A stretch of 64,000 bases of DNA from Pseudomonadota bacterium (GTDB taxonomy: Bacteria > Desulfobacterota > Desulfobacteria > Desulfobacterales > RPRI01). The notes below the pieces were generated by a model that was given only the letters and a program-made list of their open reading frames with translations, searched no databases and was not told the origin of the DNA. The DNA lies in assembly GCA_018817425.1 (NCBI GenBank), contig JAHITX010000096.1, positions 1-64,000 of the forward strand, given 5' to 3'. The position numbers and the translations under genes were made by a program. Positions 55,121-64,000 of this stretch are shown one piece after another; the first letter of the stretch is position 1; every line of letters starts with the position of its first letter.

Positions 55121-56125
55121 ATGAATAAGGTAAGAAATTTCATTACTCCAATATTACTATTAACTGCGCTATTATACCTTTTCCCGGATAGTGTTTTTGC
55201 TGAAAGAAAGGCCGGAGTTGGCGTCCCACACATACTTTCTGAATGTTTTATTGATGCAAAAGAAGGTTTTGCTGCCGGACTCAGAGGAACTATCTTTCAC
55301 ACAGAAAATGGTGGCATGAATTGGGAAAAGCAGGAAATTTCCACAGATACTCCCCTTTTATCCATATCATTCTGTAATTCCAAAACCGGGTGGGTAGGCG
55401 GCAAATCCGGAGCTATTTTTAAAACGGAAGACGGAGGAAAGATCTGGGCAAAACAATCTTTACCTAAAAAAAGGCATGTTTTTGCTGTAAAAGCCCTAAC
55501 TCCTCAAAAATGCTGGGCAGTTGGCGATTGGGGGGCTATTTTTTACACACAAGACGGAGGAAAAACCTGGGAAGATAAAACACTGCCTGAAGATTTGATA
55601 CTTTACAGTATTGATTTCAAGGGGGAAGATACCGGATGGATTGCAGGTGAGTATGGTACGATATTGCATACGGTTGATGGCGGTATCAACTGGACTAACC
55701 AAACGTCAGGTACAATAAATTCACTTTTTGATATTTCATTTTCCTCACAACAACAGGGTGTGGCTGTTGGCTTGAGTAATACTATTTTAAGAACTGAGGA
55801 CGGGGGCAGTACGTGGCAAAATATTAAAATAGACGCATTGAGTATGCAAGAAAATACTCGATCACTGTATAGTGTTAAATTAAGGGATAATAATGGGATT
55901 GCAGTAGGTGACCGAGGCTGGATTATTACAAGCAATGATAGTGGCAAAACATGGAAAGTCTTGCCTGTACCACTAGATGTAAGTCTTTTCTGGTTTGCTG
56001 ATGTTGAATTGCTTGATGGCGCAAATGCTATTATGCTGGGAATGCGATCCGTATGTATCATGATAGAAGATAATCAAATGAAGTTAATGGGGTTTATGCC
56101 CAATATTATTCCTATTAAAAAGTAG
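55121..56125 (+). CDS. exported Ycf48/BNR-repeat beta-propeller protein
   Basis: A 334-residue protein with a signal peptide (to about residue 27, FAERK). At least six blades of the Ycf48-like type follow: FHTENGGMNWEKQEIS, GWVGGKSGAIFKTEDGGKIW, CWAVGDWGAIFYTQDGGKTW, GWIAGEYGTILHTVDGGINW, GVAVGLSNTILRTEDGGSTW, GIAVGDRGWIITSNDSGKTW. A periplasmic scaffold; relatives beside RND and DUF1302/1329 genes are thought to help hydrophobic-compound transport. GGGAGAAG precedes ATG 55121. Followed by a decayed transposase. Confidence 0.87.
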   Translation: MNKVRNFITPILLLTALLYLFPDSVFAERKAGVGVPHILSECFIDAKEGFAAGLRGTIFHTENGGMNWEKQEISTDTPLLSISFCNSKTGWVGGKSGAIFKTEDGGKIWAKQSLPKKRHVFAVKALTPQKCWAVGDWGAIFYTQDGGKTWEDKTLPEDLILYSIDFKGEDTGWIAGEYGTILHTVDGGINWTNQTSGTINSLFDISFSSQQQGVAVGLSNTILRTEDGGSTWQNIKIDALSMQENTRSLYSVKLRDNNGIAVGDRGWIITSNDSGKTWKVLPVPLDVSLFWFADVELLDGANAIMLGMRSVCIMIEDNQMKLMGFMPNIIPIKK

Positions 56126-56184
56126 AATATCGACCGCTATCATTTCATAAACTATAGCACCCGGCTGTAAATATTTTCGCTGAA

Positions 56185-57090
56185 ACGCCAGCGCCCAAAT
56201 CACAAGGTGATAGACCTTTGAAAATGTCTTTCGAAGACGCATTAAAAGCATTAATCTTTTTTTACATAGAAAGAGCATACTTTGGGCCGTCATCTTGTTT
56301 AAGTTTTTAAATAAGATGACTTTGTTCGATAAAATATCACTCCTAAAGATGGCATAGAGAAAAGCAGTTTTTTTGAGGCAATCAATAATATGGGGCTGAA
56401 ACAACTGCAATATATCCATAAAATATTTTGTATCGAAGCATCTAATACTTTCCCAAATCGGCGTCCTGACTTGGGAGAACATATAGTTTTTGATGGTTCG
56501 CTAATCGATGTCGTGCCTTCAATGGCCTGGGCGGATTGTCGGAAAAACTCAAAAAAAGACAAAATCCTTCCCGGCTTTAACATAAAAAAAAGAATTCCTT
56601 CAAAAATTTATTTTACTAACGGCAATGGAGCTGAAAGACCTTCCTTCAGTCAGATACTTTCTCCTGACCAAACAGGTGTAAGTGATTGTGGTTATCAGAA
56701 ACATGCCGGATTCGATTCTCTCCAGGCCGAAGGCAAGAGTTTTGTGATTCGGATTAAGGCTGATACGATCAAAACCCTGATTCATAAATAGGATGATATA
56801 AATGCCGACAGCATTGTTTTTGCCTGATGTAAACATCACCTGCGGGTTTACTATCTCATTGCAAGAAGCCAGTATGGACTAATGGTGAATATTCTCAGAA
56901 CCTATCTTGCTCCTTGCTGTTTATTGCTACCTAACGCATGGAAAGCGGGTCAGCATCAAAAGAGTACGGTAATTACGAATACGAGCTTTGTGATTCCGAA
57001 AGTTCTGCAGATTCTTATTTTTTCAAAGAACAAAAACACTTTCGGTGATAAGCAAAAACCTAACCGGACATCAGTGAATTTAAAAAAAGA
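56185..57090 (+). pseudogene. decayed IS4-family transposase
   Basis: Fragments in shifting frames: SQGDRPLKMSFEDALKALIF near 56200-56260; KEHTLGRHLV then stops; GIEKSSFFEAINNMG near 56350; the DDE core FDGSLIDVVPSMAWADCRKN and TNGNGAERPSFSQILSPDQT (56390-56791); and the C-terminal HHLRVYYLIARSQYGLMVNI near 56835. Several in-frame stops and shifts. It sits between the Ycf48-like and DUF1302 genes, so the cluster was probably split by an old insertion that has since decayed. Confidence 0.75.
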
Positions 57091-57163
57091 AAGGAGGTGC
57101 AAAGAGTTTCAACTAACTGAATAATAAATTTATTTAAGAAACTTAAATTTAAGGAGGAAAGGT

Positions 57164-58948
57164 ATGAGAAAGAGAAGATGGGGTGAAACAGGCTTATGTT
57201 TTTTAGTCGCACTGGCAATATTGGCATTTTTCTCTCCAATTGCTGTGGCTCAAGTAACTAGTAGCTTTCATGGTTATCTGGAATCTAATTTTGTTGTGCG
57301 CGATGTAAATGGTATGCAGTACGGTTTTTTTGACGAAGCCTATGGAGTACAACAGAGAAATACATTAAAGTTTGATGTTGACGTTGATCCTGATATGGAT
57401 CTGGGCCCTTTTAGAGTTGAAAAAGTCCATTTAACCTTCAGGGGTGCTTATGATTCAATTTTTGATCTTGCTGCGCACAGATATAATATTACAGAAGATT
57501 TAGGTGCTTCCAGATTCGATTATGGCGAAGAAGACATCCGCTTTGAGTCTGATTTAAGAGAAGCTTTTATTGATGTTGCCTATAAAGGCGGGATGGGCAA
57601 CAGGGCTTTCATAAGAGCAGGAAGACAGATAGTTTCCTGGGGCGAAGGTCAGCTTGAAACCCTTAATGATGTTATCAACCCCCCCGACCAGTCTTACCAG
57701 ATGTTTTTCCAGAATCCTGATGATGTAAAAACCCCCCTCTGGATGGGCCGGTTAAATTTCGATTTGCCGCGTTTTGCAAGAACCAGTATTAATTTTGATT
57801 TATTGTGGGTTCCTGATATCAGGCCTACCCAGCTTGCACCAATGGATAGTGTGACCGGAGAGCCAGGTGGAATGGAGTCACCTTATATGAGTCCTTTGCC
57901 ATATGCTTTTTTAGGTCAAAAAGTGCAACAAGCTGGAACTTATTTTTACAGTGATACAAGTACTCCTTTTTATACGGGAGGATCTCCTGATGCTTATCTG
58001 AATTTCCTAGATAGTATGGTACCAGGAACAAAAGCAGCCCTGTTAGCACCGACAACAATTCTTAATGGAGCAACAATGAGGCAGGATGTTCCCACCAACA
58101 ATAATGAATACGGTGGAAAAGTATCGGCACAGATCGGAGACAGATTCAGTCTTTCCCTGCTTTATTTCAGGGATGTGGTCAATGAAGGTGGTATGGACAT
58201 TAAATGGAATGAGGCCATTTTGCCAGGTGGTGCCATGCCTGCAAGTATTGACTCGGTTACAATTACCCATAATAAACAGCATGTTTATGGCGGTTATTTC
58301 AGTTACCAAATGCTTTTGGGTCGCTTTGAGGCTGTTATAAGAGGTGAGGTTTCACATTACACCAAATATCCTATAGCATCGTTTAATAAAGCATTTACTG
58401 TTAATGGGGTTGAGCTTTCGACCATGTCGCCAGTTTGGAATGGTAATGAATATCAATCTAATGGGGATGGAACAGGAATATCTCATGCATATGTTTATAA
58501 ACCGGTCACAAAGACAATGCTTGCGATTGACAAAGATCTGCGTTTAAAATGGATTTCTCCTCATGATCTTACAAGAGTCACTTTTGAGTGGTTGCATACT
58601 ACCATAAATGAATGGCATGGCAGTGACGGACTGGATCAAGCACAAATAGGTGTATTAAATGCTGATCGTGAAAACATCCGGGAACAGGATAGCTTCTATC
58701 TTCAGGTAATGACAAACTGGTGGGCCAGCAAACTTGCTCCAATGGTTGTTGTAGCCTGCACCCCCGGAAAACATGGAGAGGGTACAACATGGATGCTGCG
58801 TCCTTCCATTAAATGGACTATAACTCCAAACTTTTATACCGAAGCAGTACTTCAGGCCTTTATGGGAGACGATTGGGCAAGTTACGGATTCGGCAGATTT
58901 GTAAAGAAAGCGAGTGAGGCATCCATTAAAGTAGGATATGAATGGTAA
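57164..58948 (+). CDS. DUF1302 outer-membrane-type protein
   Basis: A 594-residue exported protein with a signal peptide (to ~30, VALAILAFFSPIAVAQ). DUF1302 features: LESNFVVRDVNGMQYG, YDSIFDLAAHRYNITEDLG, AFIDVAYKGGMGNRAFIRAG then RQIVSWGEGQLETLNDVINP (the conserved R-Q-x-x-x-W-G segment), RFARTSINFDLLWVPDIRP. It ends in an aromatic strand (SIKVGYEW), consistent with a beta-barrel. DUF1302 proteins occur with DUF1329, Ycf48-like and RND proteins in lipid/steroid-type clusters. AAGGAGGAAAGG precedes ATG 57164. Confidence 0.88.
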   Translation: MRKRRWGETGLCFLVALAILAFFSPIAVAQVTSSFHGYLESNFVVRDVNGMQYGFFDEAYGVQQRNTLKFDVDVDPDMDLGPFRVEKVHLTFRGAYDSIFDLAAHRYNITEDLGASRFDYGEEDIRFESDLREAFIDVAYKGGMGNRAFIRAGRQIVSWGEGQLETLNDVINPPDQSYQMFFQNPDDVKTPLWMGRLNFDLPRFARTSINFDLLWVPDIRPTQLAPMDSVTGEPGGMESPYMSPLPYAFLGQKVQQAGTYFYSDTSTPFYTGGSPDAYLNFLDSMVPGTKAALLAPTTILNGATMRQDVPTNNNEYGGKVSAQIGDRFSLSLLYFRDVVNEGGMDIKWNEAILPGGAMPASIDSVTITHNKQHVYGGYFSYQMLLGRFEAVIRGEVSHYTKYPIASFNKAFTVNGVELSTMSPVWNGNEYQSNGDGTGISHAYVYKPVTKTMLAIDKDLRLKWISPHDLTRVTFEWLHTTINEWHGSDGLDQAQIGVLNADRENIREQDSFYLQVMTNWWASKLAPMVVVACTPGKHGEGTTWMLRPSIKWTITPNFYTEAVLQAFMGDDWASYGFGRFVKKASEASIKVGYEW

Positions 58949-59055
58949 CCCTTTTGTTTTATTGATTGAGGATCGTATTAGCTGTTGTTAAAGCGTTGTC
59001 AGGCAAGACATGAAATAACAATTGGATTTTATTAATAAAACCAAAGGAGGAAAAA

Positions 59056-60375
59056 GTGAGAATAAAATTAATACGAATCACTAAGTACTTGGGTTTATCG
59101 CTGCTTTCTTTGTTTGTTCTTCTCCTGGAAATCGGAAGTTCCTTACAGGCTATGGATTTACCAAAAACCATAGATAAAACTAACTGTTCTCAATATAAAG
59201 ACATTCTGCTTCCTGCTATGTACCGGGCTATTGACAGGGGCGACTATATTGTTACACCGGGAAAAATCAATTTCGAATATAAACATACCAACAGCTTTTT
59301 AGCTGCCAGCGCAAAGAATGGAGGGAAATTTGATATAACTCCTGATGGAGATTTGATTGATAAACGCACCGGGAAATACCCGGAAAATGTTTACGGTTTT
59401 CCTTTTCCCAACATTGATTTAAAAGATCCGAAGGCCGGGGCAAAGATAATATATAACTTCAATTTCCAGAGGTACCGTTTTTTGGCCACAAGAGAGGGAA
59501 TCCGTGTTATGTGGATAGACAAAAATGGGGAAGAACGTTATATTCAAGGCTTGGATTCCCGCCTTTATATGAATGGCCGCCCGCCCGGTCAGGAACTAAA
59601 CAATCCGGACAAGGTTCTGACTTACGAATTTCAAAGAGTTTTGGAACCGATGGGTATGAAAGGGACCAACACATTGGGCTACATTTATATGGATCAAAGG
59701 CAGGATAGCAATTATGCCTATGTTCCAGCCATCCGAAGGATTCGGCAAACCGGCTCAACAACGAGGTCCGACCCTTATATGGGTTCTGATTCATGGCTGG
59801 ATACAAATTACGGGTGGGGTGGGAAAGACAGAACCATGAAATGGAAGTATGTTGGTGAGAAAACAATACTTGTTTCTTTTACCAGTTCCGATATGATCCC
59901 AATGCAGGAATTTCCTGATGGAAGTACGCACAGGGCGTTTCCCTATACCGGAACTCACTTACAATTCGGCTTTGACGATCCAAACTGGAAAGGAGCCACC
60001 TGGGCACCTCAAAATATTATCTATGTTCCAAGAAAAGTATGGATTGTTGAACAGATGCCTAAAGATCCGTATTATAATTGGGGGCTGCACGTAAATTATA
60101 TTGATCAGGAAACTTATGTCACATGGTACAAGGAGGTATATGAAAAATCAGGAGATTTCCGTACATGGATTACTTTACCAATGCACTACAGTGAAAGCCC
60201 TAGCGGTAAAAACAATGTAGGGGATCATGATGCTATGCTTTATATAGATGAAAAAGCGCGTCATGCTACAAGTGTAAACCGATCAGCACATCCGGAAGAA
60301 TTCCTGTATATGCCTGCTTCAAAACTGGACCCTAGCTTTTTTAGCGTGAATAATTTTTTGTTGTTGTCTAAATAA
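59056..60375 (+). CDS. DUF1329 exported protein
   Basis: A 439-residue protein starting at GTG 59056 behind AAAGGAGGAA. Signal (LSLLSLFVLLLEIGSSLQAM), then the DUF1329 core: YRAIDRGDYIVTPGKINFEY, YGFPFPNIDLKDPKAGAKII, DKVLTYEFQRVLEPMGMKGT, YAYVPAIRRIRQTGSTTRSD, GSDSWLDTNYGWGGKDRTMK and YRAW-like terminal parts. The family is outer-membrane-lipoprotein-sorting-like (LolB/LolA-type fold) and may carry hydrophobic molecules. Neighbour DUF1302 gene 108 bp upstream. Confidence 0.88.
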   Translation: MRIKLIRITKYLGLSLLSLFVLLLEIGSSLQAMDLPKTIDKTNCSQYKDILLPAMYRAIDRGDYIVTPGKINFEYKHTNSFLAASAKNGGKFDITPDGDLIDKRTGKYPENVYGFPFPNIDLKDPKAGAKIIYNFNFQRYRFLATREGIRVMWIDKNGEERYIQGLDSRLYMNGRPPGQELNNPDKVLTYEFQRVLEPMGMKGTNTLGYIYMDQRQDSNYAYVPAIRRIRQTGSTTRSDPYMGSDSWLDTNYGWGGKDRTMKWKYVGEKTILVSFTSSDMIPMQEFPDGSTHRAFPYTGTHLQFGFDDPNWKGATWAPQNIIYVPRKVWIVEQMPKDPYYNWGLHVNYIDQETYVTWYKEVYEKSGDFRTWITLPMHYSESPSGKNNVGDHDAMLYIDEKARHATSVNRSAHPEEFLYMPASKLDPSFFSVNNFLLLSK

Positions 60376-60393
60376 CAACCCTCCATATTGCTC

Positions 60394-60421
60394 ATCGGGA
60401 AAGTGCTATCACTTTCCCGAT
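60394..60421. terminator. perfect hairpin after DUF1329 gene
   Basis: ATCGGGAAAGTG/CACTTTCCCGAT with a CTAT loop, 18 bp after the stop codon. No T-run, but a very stable stem. Confidence 0.65.
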
Positions 60422-60438
60422 GTTCTAAAGAGATTATC

Positions 60439-60490
60439 TAAAAAATAAACAGGCCAAAGGCTATATGCTTTTGGCCTGTTTATTTTTTAG
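60439..60490. terminator. bidirectional terminator between DUF1329 and etfA
   Basis: CTAAAAAATAAACAGGCCAA pairs with TTGGCCTGTTTATTTTTTAG; A/T tracts on both sides make it work in either direction. It lies between convergent genes. Confidence 0.8.
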
Positions 60491-60515
60491 TAGTTGTAAA
60501 ATTTATGTTTGGAAT

Positions 60516-61532
60516 TTAACTTCTGATTCTCTTTTTCAATTCTTTGATAAGCGCCATGCACAACTGATTTGTATCGGCAACAATAGCTACATCCGCCTTT
60601 TTCATCATGGTTGCATTGGGATTTTTATTTACAGCTATAATAAGCCCGGCATCCCGTATGGCAGCTGTATGCTGGATTGCACCACTGACTCCGAAAGAAA
60701 AAAGAACATCGGGGTTAATATGTTTTCCGGCCTGGCCTACCAGAAGTTCGGGATCTGCCCAGTCTGAATAAACTACAGGACGGGTGGCACCCACTTCTCC
60801 ACCTAAAAGCCTTGCCAGTTCAAAAAGTTTTTTAAATCTGTTTTTACCTCCCATGCCCCGCCCGCCGCACACAACAACGTCTGCCTCTTCTATCCTCTGA
60901 CCGCGATGCGGTTTTCTTTGATATTGAACAATCCTCAATCTCTCTTTTGGCAGATCTTTTGGCAGAGGCAGCTTTATCACTTCACCTTTGCGTTCATAAT
61001 CATGTGGAATTTCCTGAAACATGCCTGGCCGCACCGTTGCCATTTGCGGCCGTTTTTCGGGTGTAATAATTTCGGCCAGCAGATTGCCTCCGAAAGCTGG
61101 AGCTGTTTGTACCAGAATTCCCTGATCATCTATGTCCAGGCCCACGCAATCAGCAGTCAGCCCTGTCCCAAGGCGTTTTGCTATTCGTGGCGCAAATTCT
61201 CTTCCAAAAGTTGTGGCTCCTACCAGTATAATATCCGGTTCATACTCTCTGGCCAGTCTTTCCATAAGAGAGATATAAATTTCCATGCTGTATTTTTTTA
61301 AAGAGTTGTGCTCAATCACATATACTTTATGGGCTCCGTGGGCAATATATTCACTCACATACTCATCCAGATTATGGCCGAATATAACCGCACAAACTGA
61401 AGCTCCGGTTTTGGCAGCAAGATCTCCTGCTCTTGAAAGAAGCTGCAAAGTAACTCTTGTTTGAAAATAGTTTCTGTAATCACCAAAAACCCAAATATCC
61501 TTTACTTTTGCTGTTTGTGCTTTCTTCTTCAT
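60516..61532 (-). CDS. etfA: electron transfer flavoprotein alpha subunit
   Basis: A 338-residue subunit. N-terminal part (VFGDYRNYFQTRVTLQLLSR, DIILVGATTFGREFAPRIAK) and C-terminal FAD domain: VVCGGRGMGGKNRFKKLFEL, GATRPVVYSDWADPELLVGQ, then AGKHINPDVLFSFGVSGAIQH and IIAVNKNPNATMMKKADVAI. FAD is held by these loops. Overlaps etfB by 4 bp. Passes electrons from the neighbouring acyl-CoA dehydrogenase to a membrane acceptor not seen here. Confidence 0.93.
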   Translation of the reverse strand: MKKKAQTAKVKDIWVFGDYRNYFQTRVTLQLLSRAGDLAAKTGASVCAVIFGHNLDEYVSEYIAHGAHKVYVIEHNSLKKYSMEIYISLMERLAREYEPDIILVGATTFGREFAPRIAKRLGTGLTADCVGLDIDDQGILVQTAPAFGGNLLAEIITPEKRPQMATVRPGMFQEIPHDYERKGEVIKLPLPKDLPKERLRIVQYQRKPHRGQRIEEADVVVCGGRGMGGKNRFKKLFELARLLGGEVGATRPVVYSDWADPELLVGQAGKHINPDVLFSFGVSGAIQHTAAIRDAGLIIAVNKNPNATMMKKADVAIVADTNQLCMALIKELKKRIRS

Positions 61533-62353
61533 TTTTCCTGCTCGTATGCTTTCAAATCTTTTTTAATTGCACCACCGATTTTTCGTCCGAATTTGTCTAA
61601 AAGTTCTTCAGCTATTTTTTTTGCTGGACCTTTCATCTCAATATTCTTTTTCTCAGAACATGGTGAATAGACTTTCAATATTCTTGTGGGAGAATCTTTT
61701 GTACCAATAATATTAAGCTTAAGATCATCAGCATCTAATGTAATAATATCGCATTTGTCGTAAGCATCCTGAATCCCAGATAGTGGTACATAACGCGGCT
61801 GGTAGTGGCTGGTAGTCACTGTAACCAAACCAGGCAGATCCATTTCCATTGTTTCAAGAAAATTATCGGACAAACGCTTCATGCGAAGAATATTTTCCTT
61901 AAGTTCAAGCCACTCAACATAAGCCGCGCCAGGGATTTTCAGTTCCTCGGCAAGTTGAGGCCCAACCTGCGCAGTCTCACTATCGCTTGTATGGCAACCG
62001 CACAGGATAATATCGAAATTCGAACACTCTTTTTCAATAGCACGAGCCAGGATAAAAGATGTCATGAAGGTGTCGGCTCCTGCCAAACGCTTGTCAGTAA
62101 GCAGTATGCAGCGATCAGCACCAATTGCCATGGCTTCTCTGAGTACTTCTTCCGCCATCGGAGGGCCCATTGTAATAGCAGTTATATGACCGCCATGTAA
62201 ATCTTTTAAGCGCAATGCCGCTTCAAGAGCATGATGGCAGGCCGGATTCATCATGCCTTCCGCCAGATCTCTCTTCAAGGTACCTGTACGCGGATCCCAA
62301 TTTAGTTCCGATACCATAGGCACCTGTTTTATGCATACAATCAATTTTAACAT
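61529..62353 (-). CDS. etfB: electron transfer flavoprotein beta subunit
   Basis: A 274-residue subunit: VCIKQVPMVSELNWDPRTGT, NPACHHALEAALRLKDLHGG, ITAITMGPPMAEEVLREAMA, DIILCGCHTSDSETAQVGPQ and the beta signature ENILRMKRLSDNFLETMEMD. Overlaps etfA by 4 bp and starts 8 bp after the acyl-CoA dehydrogenase gene, so the three form one operon. Confidence 0.94.
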   Translation of the reverse strand: MLKLIVCIKQVPMVSELNWDPRTGTLKRDLAEGMMNPACHHALEAALRLKDLHGGHITAITMGPPMAEEVLREAMAIGADRCILLTDKRLAGADTFMTSFILARAIEKECSNFDIILCGCHTSDSETAQVGPQLAEELKIPGAAYVEWLELKENILRMKRLSDNFLETMEMDLPGLVTVTTSHYQPRYVPLSGIQDAYDKCDIITLDADDLKLNIIGTKDSPTRILKVYSPCSEKKNIEMKGPAKKIAEELLDKFGRKIGGAIKKDLKAYEQEK

Positions 62354-62361
62354 TTTCTTCT

Positions 62362-63510
62362 CTACGTTGGTTTTGAAAGCAAAGAACGCGCTATTACCAT
62401 GCGCTGCACTTCGCTGGTTCCTTCATAAATCTCAGTAACTTTTGCATCCCTGAAATAGCGTTCCACATCATATTCTTTACTGTAACCATATCCGCCATGA
62501 ATCTGGACAGCAAGGCCGGTTACACGTGAAGCCAGCGTACTGCAATATAATTTAGCCATTGCAGCTTCTGCACCAAAAGCCTTTCCTGAATCTTTAAAAA
62601 CACAGGCTCTGTATAAGAGTAAACGGGCGGCATCAATTTCGGTTGCCATGTCCGCAAGATAATTTTGAATAGTCTGGAAATTACTTAACGGTTTTTTAAA
62701 TTGTTGCCGTTCTTTTGAATATTTAAGAGCATCATCAAAAGCTGCCTGTGCTATGCCCAAAGCCTGGGCGGCGATGCCTATACGGCCTGAATCAAGTGTA
62801 GAAAGTCCGATCTTCAGACCATCTCCTTTGCGTCCGAGCAAATTGCTTTTTGGAACCCGGCAATCCTCAAAAAACAGAGAAGAAACAGGATTAGCCCGCA
62901 TACCGCACAAGTCTTCAATTTCTCCTACAAAAAATCCGGGCGTATTTTTTTCTGCTATTAGCACGCTGCTTGTACTGCGCTGATTTTCCGAATCGGTTAT
63001 AGCGAAAATAAGAGCTGAACCGCAGATTCCACCATTTGTAACAAATATTTTGGTGCCGTTAATAACATAATCATCGCCGTCTTCAACTGCAGTGGTTTCA
63101 ACTCCACCTGCATCAGAACCTGCGTTTGCTTCGGTAAGGCAAAAAGCACCAATTATTTCTCCGCTTGCAAGTGGCGGTAAAAATTTTTCTTTTTGTTCTT
63201 TGGTTCCAAATTGTGCAATGGGATTAGTTCCCACACTGTTATGAACAGTTATGCAAAGCCCCATGGCAGCACAAACACGTGATATCTCCTCGATAACAAT
63301 TGCATAACTGATACTGTCCATCTCGGCTCCACCGTATTTTCTTGGAACCTGAAGGCCGAAAAAATTTAATGCCCGCATTTTTTCGACTACTTCCACTGGG
63401 AAACGCGCATTCTGATCAATTTCATGAGCAATAGGGCCAAGTTCTGTCTCAACAAATTTGCTCACGGTTTTACGCACAGTTTTATGTTTTAAACAGGGAT
63501 TAAAATTCAA
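62362..63510 (-). CDS. acyl-CoA dehydrogenase
   Basis: A 382-residue flavoenzyme. LGPIAHEIDQNARFPVEVVE (N-terminal helices), GAFCLTEANAGSDAGGVETT (FAD/substrate loop), ILIAEKNTPGF-like beta domain (SSVLIAEKNTPGFFVGEIED), YSKERQQFKKPLSNFQTIQN and TEIYEGTSEVQRMVIARSLL with the catalytic Glu (YEGT). Introduces the 2,3-double bond in a CoA thioester and hands electrons to EtfAB. Start chosen as TTG 63510 (reads MNFNP) behind GGAGGG; a GTG at 63567 would add 19 unlikely residues. Substrate specificity cannot be read from the sequence. Confidence 0.94.
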   Translation of the reverse strand: MNFNPCLKHKTVRKTVSKFVETELGPIAHEIDQNARFPVEVVEKMRALNFFGLQVPRKYGGAEMDSISYAIVIEEISRVCAAMGLCITVHNSVGTNPIAQFGTKEQKEKFLPPLASGEIIGAFCLTEANAGSDAGGVETTAVEDGDDYVINGTKIFVTNGGICGSALIFAITDSENQRSTSSVLIAEKNTPGFFVGEIEDLCGMRANPVSSLFFEDCRVPKSNLLGRKGDGLKIGLSTLDSGRIGIAAQALGIAQAAFDDALKYSKERQQFKKPLSNFQTIQNYLADMATEIDAARLLLYRACVFKDSGKAFGAEAAMAKLYCSTLASRVTGLAVQIHGGYGYSKEYDVERYFRDAKVTEIYEGTSEVQRMVIARSLLSKPT

Positions 63511-63712
63511 AATACCCTCCGATTTTTCCCCGGCTATGCCAATTGCTATAAAACCAGGATTGATCACTTACACAAATACAAACAACAATTATGTTTTAAA
63601 AAAATATACCCTAAAACTACAAAACAGCCAATAGTGCTGCTGATAAAAAATTGTTTAGTTAACTTAAAAGCTGCAAAAAATCAAGCCCCATTATAAACTC
63701 TGCGTTAAGAGT

Positions 63713-64000
63713 CTATAATATTTCAACTATTTCAAATTCCTGTAAATGATATTCATGTTCCGGATATATTACAATTTGTCTTCCTATCATTTTTTCAAGT
63801 GAGCTTATAAGATGGCTTTCTTCCACATGAAGAAGCTCTGCTATTTCCGGGTGAACATGTAAAGCAACTTTGCTGCCGGCCATATCAAGAGATTCCCTTT
63901 GAATTTCTCTGTAAATATTATAACAAATAGTTTGCTTGGATAAAAGCTTCCCTTCTCCCTCACAGTAGAAACAAGGTTCGGAAAGAGCCTGTATCAATGG
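63713..64000 (-). CDS. ribonuclease G/E-like protein, C-terminal part (partial)
   Basis: The frame runs off the right edge. The visible ~96 C-terminal residues read PCFYCEGEGKLLSKQTICYN (C-x2-C-x-G-x-G, the zinc-link region of RNase E/G), then YREIQRESLDMAGSKVALHV, HPEIAELLHVEESHLISSLE and GRQIVIYPEHEYHLQEFEIV. This end fits RNase G, which processes 16S rRNA 5' ends and mRNA. The catalytic S1 and DNase I-like parts are outside the window. Confidence 0.85.
   Translation of the reverse strand, partial: PLIQALSEPCFYCEGEGKLLSKQTICYNIYREIQRESLDMAGSKVALHVHPEIAELLHVEESHLISSLEKMIGRQIVIYPEHEYHLQEFEIVEIL

Noticed and set aside
1-64000. tRNA or rRNA genes
   Set aside because: No convincing cloverleaf with a T-arm GTTCGA-type block in the right spacing, and no rRNA-like sequence was seen by eye; a covariance search would be needed to exclude tRNAs fully.

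Overview
The window looks like a chromosomal segment of an anaerobic, AT-rich Desulfobacterota bacterium, most likely a Desulfobacterales-type sulfate reducer. The pointers are a corrinoid-protein activase (RACE/RamA type), acyl-CoA dehydrogenase with its own EtfAB, a thiolase paired with an HMG-CoA-synthase-like/DUF35 protein, a diheme cytochrome c, a PEP-CTERM protein, and a core gene order (gatC-gatA-small ORF-mutL; valS-nadC-rhomboid) that reads like that group. This is inferred from gene content only; there is no rRNA in the window.

Layout. (1) 1-8.5 kb: a surface/secretion locus. Two proteins are built almost wholly of 36-residue repeats (the first runs off the left edge). They are followed by a CsgG-like outer-membrane lipoprotein fused to a peptidoglycan-binding domain, an LPP20/FlgT-N-like periplasmic protein, several small exported proteins and a DUF2807 protein. 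I read this as a curli-like (nucleation/precipitation, type VIII-like) fibre system with an unusual repeat; it is the best candidate for an undescribed system here. (2) 8.9-17 kb: housekeeping genes valS, nadC, a rhomboid protease fused to a DnaJ-C-like domain, a corrinoid activase, queF and dusB. (3) 17-31 kb: accessory DNA with three toxin-antitoxin modules, a B12-binding radical SAM protein with a duplicated C-terminal fragment nearby, truncated IS110 and IS630 elements, MITE-like repeats, UspA, a PEP-CTERM protein and a YVTN propeller. It also holds a three-gene integron-type cassette array on the minus strand, with attC-like sites and a consensus sigma70 promoter but no integrase; two of its genes are abortive-infection-family (Abi) proteins. 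(4) 30.9-38.4 kb: a complete trp operon (L-E-G-D-C-F-B-A) with a leader peptide carrying Trp-Cys-Trp codons and an attenuator, repeatedly invaded by MITE-like and palindromic repeats. (5) 38.4-48.7 kb: HIT, NfeD-like, diheme cytochrome c, a receiver domain with a C-terminal membrane helix, mutL, a 57-residue ORF, gatA, gatC, a SPOR protein and argS. (6) 49-63.6 kb: a probable lipid or hydrophobic-acid catabolism and transport cluster: HMGCS-like-DUF35 fusion, thiolase, MMPL/RND exporter, Ycf48-like protein, a decayed IS4 transposase, DUF1302 and DUF1329 proteins, and, convergent across terminators, acyl-CoA dehydrogenase-EtfB-EtfA. The right edge holds the 3' end of an RNase G-like gene.

Functional logic. 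The left locus probably builds an extracellular or cell-wall-anchored fibre: repeat subunits cross the outer membrane through the CsgG-like pore. The right cluster probably brings in a hydrophobic substrate (DUF1302/DUF1329/RND/Ycf48), oxidises it as a CoA thioester (acyl-CoA dehydrogenase with EtfAB) and cleaves it (thiolase plus DUF35 partner). The middle is a mobile-DNA and defence island inserted among housekeeping genes. All calls come from reading the sequence; no database search was run.
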